This document shows, in pieces, positions 11,659-21,743 of a stretch of DNA of 33,319 nucleotides. Under the pieces are notes generated by a model. It did not search any database, had not been told where the DNA came from, and worked only from the letters and a program-made list of their open reading frames with translations. A program made the position numbers and the translations under genes. Source of the DNA: Reticulitermes lucifugus. Taxonomy: Eukaryota; Arthropoda; Insecta; Blattodea; Rhinotermitidae. The stretch's first letter is position 1. Each line of letters opens with the position of its first letter. The stretch lies in contig JAKCWW010000018.1 of assembly GCA_026260175.1 (NCBI GenBank), forward strand, positions 177,815 through 211,133, written 5' to 3'.

Positions 11659-11703
11659 TAATATTAGCAATGTTAGTAATATTAGTGATATTAGTAATAA
11701 CAT
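11659..11703. repeat. 9-bp tandem repeat, five units
   Basis: Five consecutive nonamers read TAATATTAG, CAATGTTAG, TAATATTAG, TGATATTAG, TAATAACAT. The first four end in TTAG and each differs from the first by no more than two bases; the fifth is decayed. Confidence 0.7.
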
Positions 11704-11991
11704 TTTCTAACAGTCTGTAGGAACAACTGTTAACAACAAAAAATGGGACCACATTCATTAAATGTTATGCCTGACAAGGTTCCGAGATGCAAAGTCCAGA
11801 ATGCACCTCAACTGTATTTCATGCATACACAGCCTGCCCTTTTTCATAATAGTCTGCTGTATGCTTATGGCGTGGAAGTGACATTCTTAATAATTAGCTT
11901 TTTCAGCGAGAGTTTCTAAAGAATTTATTTAGTTACAATATCGTGCCTTGTTTTGTGCTCCGTTGATGTTTGATAATACACCCTGAGGCAA

Positions 11992-12008
11992 ATATTATTA
12001 TTATTATT
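11992..12008. repeat. ATT trinucleotide run
   Basis: Short ATT microsatellite (ATATTATTATTATTATT), with a further TTATTATTA patch just downstream. Confidence 0.75.
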
Positions 12009-13080
12009 GGCATTGTTATTATTAAAGAGAGAAAATTTGTTTTGGTATTAAATATCGTATTTGAAGATAAAAGTGTATTTTTTTCTTAATATGTACAGGC
12101 CCATTACTATAAAGCATGTGAATTGTAATGAAAATCCATAAAGTTAGAAAATGGAGTTTGAAATCACATCGATGGAAAATGCATCACAAAAAGCCTGGTC
12201 GAGTAATTAATCGGCAACTCGTGATTGCTTTTTCCCTAACTGCACTTAATTTTGCAACTTACAGTGTTCAACAGGCTTGCAATTGTAAAATTCAATTATT
12301 AGTCGTTCGTCCAGGACCCATACGTTGAAGACAGACTCTCTATTATAACAGTAACGGGTCTTATAAAAGAAAACAAGTTTTATTTGGACTCTCATCAAAT
12401 AATACTCATTGTTTTTATCCTTAAAGCCTGAAGAGACTTTAAAATGGACGTATAGTCACAGCACCGTTGCTATATACGTGATCTGTATTGTCTCACTTCA
12501 ATGTTGTTTTTCTTTACCCTGCAACCATAGCGTGTGAGGTACCCTACATAATGCTTTCAGTCAATGGGCATGTCTCGCTGCTTGGTTATTATCTTTGCTA
12601 CGATACTTCTATTGTGACGTTCTTTCTTAAATAAAAAACCAGAGGCGAATTCAGTACGGGAAGCATTCAATGGAAGTTGTGCCCACTCACAACCAATTCA
12701 TACTCTAGCATGTAAAGATATTCCTTGGCGTGCATAAATGTTATAAATTCACAGTCCGCGTCCGGAGGATTCGTCGGAGAATACGTCGTCATTGGGCTTA
12801 AACCTTTCAAAGCCTAGCGGTTACTTTACGTTACCACCAGGTTTAACATTCAAAAATTCTACACGGTGCTCACATCGCTTTTGTGTGTTGTGTATGGATC
12901 TCAGAGCTAACAGCGACTTTTGCCTTTCACAACATTAACAGACTGGTTTTGTATAACCGAAGTGGAGAGTATTTACTGCACGGTACGCGCTGAGTCCTTA
13001 TGTAAAACAGAAAGGTTTCGTCTTTAAAGGGTTAAAGTGTTAGATAGGCACAAGGGCAACTTTACTTTAACTAACTAACT

Positions 13081-13190
13081 CCATGGAGCAGAGTCCTTGA
13101 GAAGCTAGCAGGTCGTCAGCTAGTCAAGAAATTCCCCGCGTTTTGTGGAACCCGAAGGTTCATTACCGCACTCACAAGAGCCCGCCACTT
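13081..13190 (+). mobile_element. KKFPAF-type dispersed repeat, copy 1
   Basis: The segment opens with CCATGGAGCAGA and ends at CCCGCCACTT. It aligns over its whole length with 16671-16780, sharing CCATGGAGCAGA, GTCAAGAAATT and GACCCGAAGGTT-like blocks. Read in the frame PWSRVLEKLAGRQLVKKF then PAFCGTRRFITALTRARH, it matches a peptide I remember recurring across predicted cockroach and termite proteins, which marks a genomic repeat. The frame is open from 13075 to the TAA at 13429-13431, 118 codons without an ATG start; beyond the repeat it continues through a hydrophobic FCTAVFMLAAVLLIAKF segment. The extension may be chance. Confidence 0.6.
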
Positions 13191-16100
13191 CAACTTTACT
13201 TTACATTATCTTTATTTGTTTTTAATAATGTATGTAGGCAGTGTTACAGAAAATCCGTTTCGCAGAGGCTTCTGCACTGCTGTGTTTATGTTAGCGGCAG
13301 TGTTGCTCATAGCAAAATTTCCCAAGTCGGGCGGGCAGGTTGATTGTCATGTGTCAGAAGGAGAGAACAGGCATCCTGACAGGCATTCGATTCAATTGGC
13401 TGAAATACAAACAGACAAGACGCCAAAATAAATAAATAAAATAGGAAATTCAGGACAAAAACACGAGTAACTAGAGGTGTTGCTTTTTAAATAAACTACC
13501 AGTTAGGGCGCCTAAATGTTAAAGGACGTTTTATGAAAGTAGGAAAATTTCGTAAGAAAAAATCACACAAATCTGCGTGTAACTCTCTGTAAAAATTGCC
13601 AAATATTCAAATACTCTTAAGTTATTGACTGAGACTTTTATTCTTCTAATGCGTATTCAACCGCTTAATTATATAATTCGCAATTTAAATACGTCTGAAT
13701 ATTTATGCAAATATAATTCAAAAATTATCAAAAGCTAAAAATGGGTTACAGTAGAATAAATGAAATAAGGATGAATTAAAGTTGAAAGAAAAGCTCCATT
13801 GTAAAAGCATAGCAGAGAAATCTTTATATCCTGTAATATATGTAACGTAAAATAAACTGTACGCTGTGGAAAGAGTTCTCGGCAAGATAAAACCTGCGCT
13901 ACTCTGTATATCAAGGCAGAGCGGAGGTCGGTGGAACAGAGTGTAGCGGGTTGAAGGGTGAGATAGCGGAATGTGGCTGCAGACACAAATTGTTTCTGAG
14001 TTATATACGGACGCAGTCTAAACTTTCTGACCAGGATGTAATATACGGATATGTTTCCTCTTTCGCTAATGACTCCGAGTTGCCAAATAATGCGTTAGGC
14101 CAAAGTACCTCAAGCTTTCGGAGTGAGGATCACTTGCGCCCTTTATTATTTCAGGCCAACGAAAGTAACGGTTTATGGCTGTCAACCTAACAAAGTGAAA
14201 GGAGGAGGAAACCTCACGTCTTAAAAAAGGGGATAATTTTTTAAAACTTTCCTATATGAATACACGTGTAAGTTAAACAGCTGTAGTCTACAGAAAGCCA
14301 TGAAAGCAGCACCAGAATATATCAGTGTTACTACATTTTATTTACATTTCTATGTGTGCGATTATATCTAATATTTTGCCAAAGATATATTGACATAATA
14401 ATTCCATCTGGTTCAGATAAACACATTACCCTCACACAGCTGAGGTAGTCATACAGCTATGTATATAGCTTGATCCGTATGATGACCACGCTAAAGGCTG
14501 GACAACCAAGGAATTATAGTTCGATTGACGAGAGGGTAAAAATAATGTTCTCCCCTCCAAAGGGACCACATTGACTCTGGAGCCTATACAGTCTCCTATT
14601 CAATAACCGATGACGATTTTTCAGGAATTAAACAGGTCAGGGTGTAAATCCGGCTATTTTTCTGAATTTGTATCCAGCTTAAGAATTAATAGAACTATAT
14701 CTCTACTCACCCTATGCCTTCATTGTGTGTACAGAGACAAGTTTTAAAGGCCCCTTTCCCTGTGACATCAGAGTTCATAATACCTCAATACAAACACTTC
14801 AGTGTTAATGAAAAATTTATCGATAAGCGATAAAATTAAAACAGCTTGTATGTAAGGTGTGTCACATTGTGACCCTTCAACTCCTATTGATACCACGTAA
14901 ATATCTTACAAATTCTGCACCCGTTTCTAATTTACGTCTTCCAATTTCACATTATAAACTTAGAGACGTTAAATTTTATTTACCTTTCAAGAACGTGTTA
15001 CGTCTCATTACTCATCAGCTTTCCAGCTCGCTATGAAAGTGAGCACAAATTAAATTGGACAACCGTGTCCATTTTCTCTTTGACTGACACATTAACTTGA
15101 TGCTACCCTACTACGTAATGAACAGTGACACAACACTTTTCGTTAATGAGGCATTTTCCGTGTGACGTGCAGAAATAATATAAAGTTGGAGCAAGAAATT
15201 TGGCGCAACCAAATGACTCAGACATGTCGGTTAGTCTATTTTGTGCGCAGTATATAATGATATTACAAGACGGCAAACCATATTTACACTCAATTAGATG
15301 CTTCACAATTGCACTGCAAATTTTAGCATTTTAAAAAATGTTTCTCTAAACACACCACAGTCACCACCATTACCTTCATACCCGTACAAATTACATTTTG
15401 TTGTAAGACGTTTCTCTTAAACTTCACATTATAATAAGCCAATAGGAGGTTTGAAGCTTGGGGTTGAAAAAGACACATTGTCTTCCTATTTGTGCTGGTG
15501 ATATGAATTTCGTGGTAAAAAATAAATATCATATAGAAAAATAAAAACATTACGTTGTACGCTAATAAGGAATTCGGTCTACAAGCCTCCATAGAGAGAA
15601 CTATTTCTTGTGTGTGCACATCTAAGTCTCATAACCAGAATTAGGACCAAATCACTTTATAAACGTAATTTTGAACCCCTTCGAAAAAGTGCGGAATTTC
15701 TTAAATACTATAACCAATAGAAAATATATCCAAAAAGCCGATTAAATTTGGGGTGTGCTTCACACTACTCAGTACAGAACTGTTCATATTCCTCTCTCCT
15801 ACACATCAAAGTAAAGTTTTAAAAATAGGCACTATAGGTTTTTGTGTCTTTTACATCACTGTGAAATTTGGCGCTTCGCGTTAACCGCAGAGGGTTTTGG
15901 AAAACAGAAGGCTGAAGAAAATATGTGGACAAAAGTGGAAAAATAATAAAAAGGAGCAGATAGCAGCAGAATTATGTATTCCGTAACACTTTGTACATTT
16001 CATTACATTATGTTAAAATTATCAAATCAGGGGGGCTGAAATTGGTGGTACATGTTGCATTTATGACAGAGAATAGAAATACTTATACATTTACACCCGA

Positions 16101-16670
16101 AAATCTAAAACAGAAGCTCCCATTTACGTGACCCAGACGTTCATGTTAAAAGCATCTTTAATTCGTGTTTGCTCCTGGAATGGATTTATCTGGTTAACGA
16201 CAGGACCCATTGGTGGTCTTTAATGACCTTCAGACTCCACACAGTCCGAGGGCATTTTGTGCTTAGATGAAAGAATCTTTGCTTCTCGAGAAAGACTCTG
16301 CTTTGCAGAGTTAGCTGGCTGCATAGCAATGTTTGCCTGTCTGAGTGTCCGGCTGTATAGACCTAGAAATTATTACTTCAACAGTTAATGAAGCACAAGC
16401 TGAGTACTGCACATGAGAAATATTAGAGAGGCCTGCAGTGATGCGTTCATACAAACCTGCGAAATATTGTAATTTTCTATTTTTTATAATAAGTCATGCA
16501 AACTTGAGCAACTTACACCGAAATACATTCATGTCTCAGTAAATGGTAATGATCGAAAAAGCACTAACACAAAAAATACCGCCATGAAATACCGCCTAAG
16601 TCAGGAACTAAAATATTTATATAAAATTGTAATATTCTTTCATATATAAGACTTTAACGTAAGGCTAAGT
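13191..16670. other. Gene-free stretch
   Basis: The KKFPAF frame runs on to 13431. After that I see AT-rich sequence with only chance-length frames, such as minus-strand 15323-15619 (98 codons, hydrophobic and AT-driven). A GC-richer patch lies at about 13870-13985. A small perfect palindrome GTCACA-T-TGTGAC lies near 14863-14875. No repeat or gene can be named. Confidence 0.45.
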
Positions 16671-16780
16671 CCATGGAGCAGAATAGCTCCTGAAAAGTCA
16701 AACGATGCTCAACTGGTCAAGAAATTGTCTCTATTTTATGGGACCCGAAGGTTTACTCCAATTCACAACAGCCTGTCACT
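16671..16780 (+). mobile_element. KKFPAF-type dispersed repeat, copy 2
   Basis: A diverged copy of 13081-13190 in the same orientation. The corresponding frame reads AQLVKKLSLFYGTRRF then TPIHNSLSL before a stop, so the shared peptide QLVKK-FYGTRRF is kept better than random sequence would be. It lacks any start codon or longer open frame and is a repeat fragment. Confidence 0.6.
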
Positions 16781-19049
16781 TATCCCTAAATAATAAGACA
16801 AGGTGACCTAGAGTATTTATATTAGGTGCAGCACCTTCTGGACCTCATTAAACTTTGTTTTTCACAGAACCGACTGAGGTCTAGCAAGCTGATTTGCGAT
16901 GCACTATAAAGTCATTTAATTGTTTTAACGTAATTACTTCAGGTTTATCAAAATTTTAAATTTGTATTGTTTTGTGGTATAACTTCTCTGGACAGTGACG
17001 TGTTACGTAGAGACTAAAATGAAAAAGCTCAGTAAGGCAAATTACACTAGAAATTAAAATAACATTATTTTTGTTCATGAAAATGCAAATAAACTACATT
17101 TACGTTTAGGCCCTACCACTTTCTCTCTCAAAATATGTTATCCCTAAGGTAAAATAGCAAAACAGGGATGAAACGTTACACAATGATGACGTCAGATTAT
17201 AAGGTTTTTTAGAACCTGTATGCCTTTTCCTCTCAGTCGGCTGATTTCGTTAGTGCAAAGGTCTTTCTAATTTATGACTTCAGTGGGCAGAGACGTCTAG
17301 TGCGCGTACTGAAACAGAGGTGTCATAAAACACTGGGTTGTGTTGCAATTGCGAGGACTTATCTCACTGCAGCTGTTTAGGGTGCGAGGCACATTAGCCA
17401 CAAAAATAATACTGGTTCTAAAGAAAACGTTATCGATTTGCAGGATTATAAAATAAAAGATTTATATTTCCCTTAGTGTATATAAAAACTCTGTGCTGCC
17501 ACATTTGTGGACCAGACACAGATATAAATAATACTCGTAACATATTTCATTCACTTTCATAGAATATCTACTACGGTCCCAAAAACAGCATACTCATTAA
17601 CCTGAGAAGAAACACACGGATTATACATGCGAAAAACTAGACTGGCGTTCAGTAACTTCGGTCGCCACGTGGGCAAATCAGTAGGCAAGATTGTGAAAGT
17701 ACCAGAAACCATACAACATTGCTTCTTGTAAGAAAAAGTATAGTTCGTTACGTTTCACGGACTGGCTTTCACTTCTTAAAATTCTTTTTTAATTTCCTGT
17801 TAATAAAATAATATATAACATACATATAAAATAATATACAAAATAATATATAATAATAAGATATTTTAAATATACGTGGGGCTGTTACCTAAAGTTTGAC
17901 GCATTCTGTGCATTAATGCGTTCTGTTATATAAGCATGTGCTTGTATGTGAACGGGGTGTGGTTCGTATCCACACAGAACACGATTTACAGGGGTAGAGT
18001 AAACTTGTCACACACATAGAAGGGAATATTCAGTTTATGCAACATGTGCTTAAGACAGTAAATTTTATTTTAGAGAAAAATTTGGACACAAGCATACTTT
18101 AGAAATAAATTCTAGTTCCGTTTTATTAATATAGTAATTTTAATTCTGGAACTCACCGCAACATCAGGGCCTACAGCATTGAATTTCAATGTTCATGGTG
18201 CATAATAATTTGACAACTCAAAATAAACGAACACTGTTTCGAAAGCTGTCTTCTGGTATGCGATTTCTTGTAGCGGATAAGAAGTTCCTACAAGACTCCA
18301 CAGCGTGACACCGCAGAAGATGACACACTTCATAGTCACCGCCGAGAGAACCTAACATCTCGAACTCTGCTTTATTCTTAGACTTATTGGTCTTTTTCTC
18401 CCTGCACGTTTAAATGGCAGTCAATTAATATGAAGCTAAATGCAATACGCCCTAATTCGTTATAAACCTAACAAGGTGCAACATGGTATGCGCTACATTA
18501 TAAAATTTATAATACAGTCTGGTATACTCGTATAAGACAAAACTTGGTAATCCACAACGGAATCTGAAATATTTTGAATATTTTCTCCAGCACATTTACA
18601 CATGCATTTCATTATTCCTGCAAAATGCCTGGAAAAATGGAAGGCTCAGAAGATACAACTGACCGCTTTTCAGTCAGCGCTCAAAGTACAGATTCTTAAA
18701 TCAGAAAAGAGATCAAGTTGACAAAGTAAGCTAACGAAGAATAAGACATGACTCAGTAAAATTTAAAAATAGAAAGAGTCTAAAATATGCAAATATATGG
18801 TTCATTCGGATTTTAGTAAAAATGTTTGTCTTTTAGTAAGTAGATGCTTAAATGTATAACTTGGACATACATATTGTAAAATTGCAAATTATTTATATAC
18901 AAACTCTGAAATACAATTTGCGAAATGTTGGTAATATTTCTTTAAGGAAACTTACACTCGTTTTACTTAAAACGAAAAAGGAAATGTTCTTGCACACATA
19001 AAATTGCTTCTTTTTTCACAACGTTTGCTACTATCTGAAGCCTTATAAC
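16781..19049. other. Gene-free stretch with an AT-rich array
   Basis: No recognisable gene. The AT-rich block near 17800-17870 contains AAAATAATATA three times (17805-17815, 17828-17838, 17840-17850), a short imperfect array. Nothing else can be supported. Confidence 0.45.
17805..17850. repeat. Imperfect AT-rich repeat of AAAATAATATA
   Basis: Three exact copies of the 11-mer with unequal spacing (23 then 12 bases between starts) lie in a strongly AT-rich tract. Confidence 0.55.
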
Positions 19050-19150
19050 TAGGCTTAGGATTATATGTATTTTATTGGCTCTAAGTGAAATTTTAAATGT
19101 AATTTTGTTTTACATATTCAATATGCAAAATGCATATAATCCTAAGCCTA
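19050..19150. mobile_element. Foldback element with perfect 18-bp arms
   Basis: TAGGCTTAGGATTATATG at 19050-19067 is the exact reverse complement of 19133-19150. Beyond one mismatch, the next bases toward the loop (ATTTT/AAAAT) also pair. The loop is about 65 bases and AT-rich. The size (101 bp) and terminal arms suit a very short MITE or a small hairpin insertion. TAAC occurs close outside both ends, but no clean target-site duplication is evident, so the element class is open. No coding capacity. Confidence 0.6.
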
Positions 19151-20469
19151 CTTGTAACTTATTCATAAACCCTTTATGTATTCATGTTTGGTATTGTTTA
19201 TATTTCATTTTAGGTCATCATAATTTCTGCAAATTTGATTTTGGTGGCAGAATTTATCTCTTGAATCCTAGATGTCTTATTTTCGTGTTTATCCATAACT
19301 ACTTTCGAAAGACAGACCGTACTTACAGGAAAAACTAAGAAAATCCGAGAAATCTCACAATCAAGACAATACCCAGAAACTGCTTGCCAGAGGAACTTCT
19401 ACATCTACCGAGTTTTATGTTAAACAAAGCTGTGTTAAAATTAAGCGACTCTTTCTTTGTGCAAGCATATTCAAAGCATTTAATTAAAACACGAAAGCCC
19501 AGCGTTCCCAAAGCAGACTGTTCTAGCTGCATCCTGTAATTTGCCTAGACAGTGTCTACGGCATATCCCATTTATTTGTTTCCATCAACAAAACCAACGC
19601 ATTTAACAGAACTATAACTCACTTTAACTTAGACCGAGTCGCGTCTAACTTAATCTCTTTACCATGAAGAATGCAAATCATGTTTTAGAGTTCTATTATG
19701 ACTTCCTTTCTTTCGTGAAAAGCAGATGTGAATAAAAAATTAAATGCAAAACCAAGGTGTGTGATTGCGGGACAAGTTTAAACTTGGAATTATTAAACCC
19801 ATCTCATTATACAATACGAGCAGATTGAATTCCAGAAGTTTAATGGCATTACATCTTTATTATTAAAGTGCCATTAAGGAAGAACTGAGTTAAAGGGAGA
19901 GAATTTGAGGACAGGGGCGGAGGAGGGATGACTCAATCCTGGAAGGAGCATGAGAGGCATTACTGCTGTGGTCCCAACTTCGGTGTGTAGATGTAGTCTT
20001 CAGTTTGCAGAAGTGTCTTGAATAGGCTGTGCATTTCAATGGACTATCCTTCTTATAAGGAGTTAGCTACTACCTAATTATCACTTGAATGGGGCCTATA
20101 TGAGAACTATATTAGCCTATTACTGAGTGGTAAGACAATTATACACGTCGTAGAAATTGCCGGTATTGCAGGAGACGGCGGACTAAAAACTTCCTACCAA
20201 AACTTCCAATATCGTCTATCCATAGTGGAAGTACATCGCGCATTTGCATGTATTTAATATTCTTTATACCAAGTAAACTAAAACGCTTCCTGTGCAAGCT
20301 ATGAAAGCATAGCGCGAAGGGAGGTATAGCTTCATGCATTTTTAACCTCGACAATAAATGGAGATGAGTTGCTGACCTCACTGCCCGAACAATCTGCCAC
20401 AGTTTAAAGCACCAGTACCTACTGAAGTTTGTGCTCGGTGTGCCTCAGAGGAGGTCTGAACGTTTTTAA
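19151..20469. other. Gene-free stretch
   Basis: Chance-length frames only, including 20139-20381 on the minus strand with no domain. A purine-rich GC patch lies near 19895-19935 (GACAGGGGCGGAGGAGGG). No named repeat. Confidence 0.45.
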
Positions 20470-20550
20470 GAAGCGAAAAATCTACTACCCCTACCGGAAA
20501 TTGAAACACGTTTCTTCGTATGGCCAACCCGTAGCCCACTGAGCTGTCAA
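20470..20550 (-). mobile_element. Second SINE type, minus strand, partial
   Basis: Read on the minus strand it starts AGCTCAGTGGGCTACGGG (A box, complement of 20531-20545), followed about 25 bases later by GTTTCAATTTCC (B box, complement of 20496-20507) and a GGTAGGGGTAGTAGATTTTT body. Spacing and order fit a tRNA-derived pol III promoter. Its head differs from the SINE at 8905 and 20872, so it is either a different family or a diverged branch. The 72-codon frame running through it is incidental. Confidence 0.5.
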
Positions 20551-20871
20551 TAAATAAATATACTTTAAATTCATAATGTTTTTGTCTTTGCCGCACTTTT
20601 AAAGTAGCCAGCAGTTTGCAGATATGCTACAGCAACGGGGAAATAGACAATGAATGGACTTGCTTATAATAAAAGAAGTTTCTATGTGAAATACAGCACA
20701 GGTAAGTAACTGGACGTTTAGGCGGTCAGGCTGTATTGCATACTTATAGTGTTTGAGGAAATGGTGTGAAGGAAAATACCCCACAGGGATAAAACTTCTG
20801 GAGGCTGGGGAAAATTTCGCTATAAAAATATTATTTTCTTGGCTGTGTTTAATTAAGACTTTGTCAGTTGC
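20551..20871. other. Spacer between two SINE copies
   Basis: No recognised feature. A 61-codon minus-strand frame at 20599-20784 shows no domain. Confidence 0.4.
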
Positions 20872-21052
20872 TAAGATAGACGATAGATGAATGAGTATGA
20901 AAAATTGTAGAGATTATACTGTCGGGGAAAACAAAATTAATCGGAAGGAAAACTGTCCCAGCGGCCCTTTTTCCGCCACAATACTCACATGGACTGACCC
21001 CAGATGAAGCTCGGACCTTCGCGGTAAGAGGCCAGGGGCTAACCGTCTGAGA
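20872..21052 (-). mobile_element. tRNA-derived SINE, copy 2
   Basis: On the minus strand the copy reads TCTCAGACGGTTAGCC (A box region, GGTTAGCC being the complement of 21037-21044), then GAGCTTCATCTGG as a worn B box, then GGGTCAGTCCATGTG, TGGCGGAAAAAGGGCC, GTTTTCCCC and finally CATACTCATTCATCTATCG. Block order matches the plus-strand copy at 8905-9085. Its 5' head runs without a break into the 23-bp minisatellite. The B box has lost its CGAATC core, so this copy is unlikely to be transcribed from its own promoter. Confidence 0.6.
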
Positions 21053-21743
21053 TATGGCACGACCGTATAAAGAGATATGGCACGACCGTATAAAGAGATA
21101 TGGCACGACCGNNNNNNNNNNNNNNNNNNNNNNNNNNNNNNNNNNNNNNNNNNNNNNNNNNNNNNNNNNNNNNNNNNNNNNNNNNNNNNNNNNNNNNNNN
21201 NNNNNNNNNNNNNNNNNNNNNNNNNNNNNNNNNNNNNNNNNNNNNNNNNNNNNNNNNNNNNNNNNNNNNNNNNNNNNNNNNNNNNNNNNNNNNNNNNNNN
21301 NNNNNNNNNNNNNNNNNNNNNNNNNNNNNNNNNNNNNNNNNNNNNNNNNNNNNNNNNNNNNNNNNNNNNNNNNNNNNNNNNNNNNNNNNNNNNNNNNNNN
21401 NNNNNNNNNNNNNNNNNNNNNNNNNNNNNNNNNNNNNNNNNNNNNNNNNNNNNNNNNNNNNNNNNNNNNNNNNNNNNNNNNNNNNNNNNNNNNNNNNNNN
21501 NNNNNNNNNNNNNNNNNNNNNNNNNNNNNNNNNNNNNNNNNNNNNNNNNNNNNNNNNNNNNNNNNNNNNNNNNNNNNNNNNNNNNNNNNNNNNNNNNNNN
21601 NNNNNNNNNNNNNNNNNNNNNNNNNNNNNNNNNNNNNNNNNNNNNNNNNNNNNNNNNNNNNNNNNNNNNNNAGATATGGCACGACCGTATAAATATATAT
21701 GGCACGACCGTATAAAGAGATATGGCACGACCGTATAAAGAGA
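21050..21743. repeat. 23-bp minisatellite interrupted by an assembly gap
   Basis: The unit begins AGATATGGCACG and ends ACCGTATAAAG. ATGG starts at 21054, 21077 and 21100 on the left of the gap and at 21676, 21699 and 21722 on the right, giving an exact 23-base period. One right-hand unit has AAATATAT in place of AAAGAGAT. About 2.7 units are visible on the left and 3.1 on the right. If the N run is sized correctly the array holds about 30 units. There are no unique spacers between units, so it is not a CRISPR array. Long frames that appear to cross it exist only because the gap contains no stop codons. Confidence 0.9.
21112..21671. other. Assembly gap, 560 N
   Basis: A run of 560 unknown bases lies inside the tandem array, a usual place for assemblies to collapse or break. 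Confidence 0.98.

Larger units (their letters stand above)
11357..13080. other. Gene-free stretch with simple repeats
   Basis: No coding frame above chance length. It holds the 9-bp array at 11659-11703 and an ATT run at 11992-12008. I recognise nothing in the remainder, including the somewhat GC-richer 12755-12840. Confidence 0.45.

Noticed and set aside
15323..15619. 98-codon minus-strand frame with hydrophobic stretches
   Set aside because: Hydrophobic residues follow from T-rich codons in AT-rich DNA; there is no domain and no splice or start context.
21050..21743. Possible CRISPR array
   Set aside because: Units of 23 bp abut directly with no unique spacers, there are no cas genes, and the context is eukaryotic.
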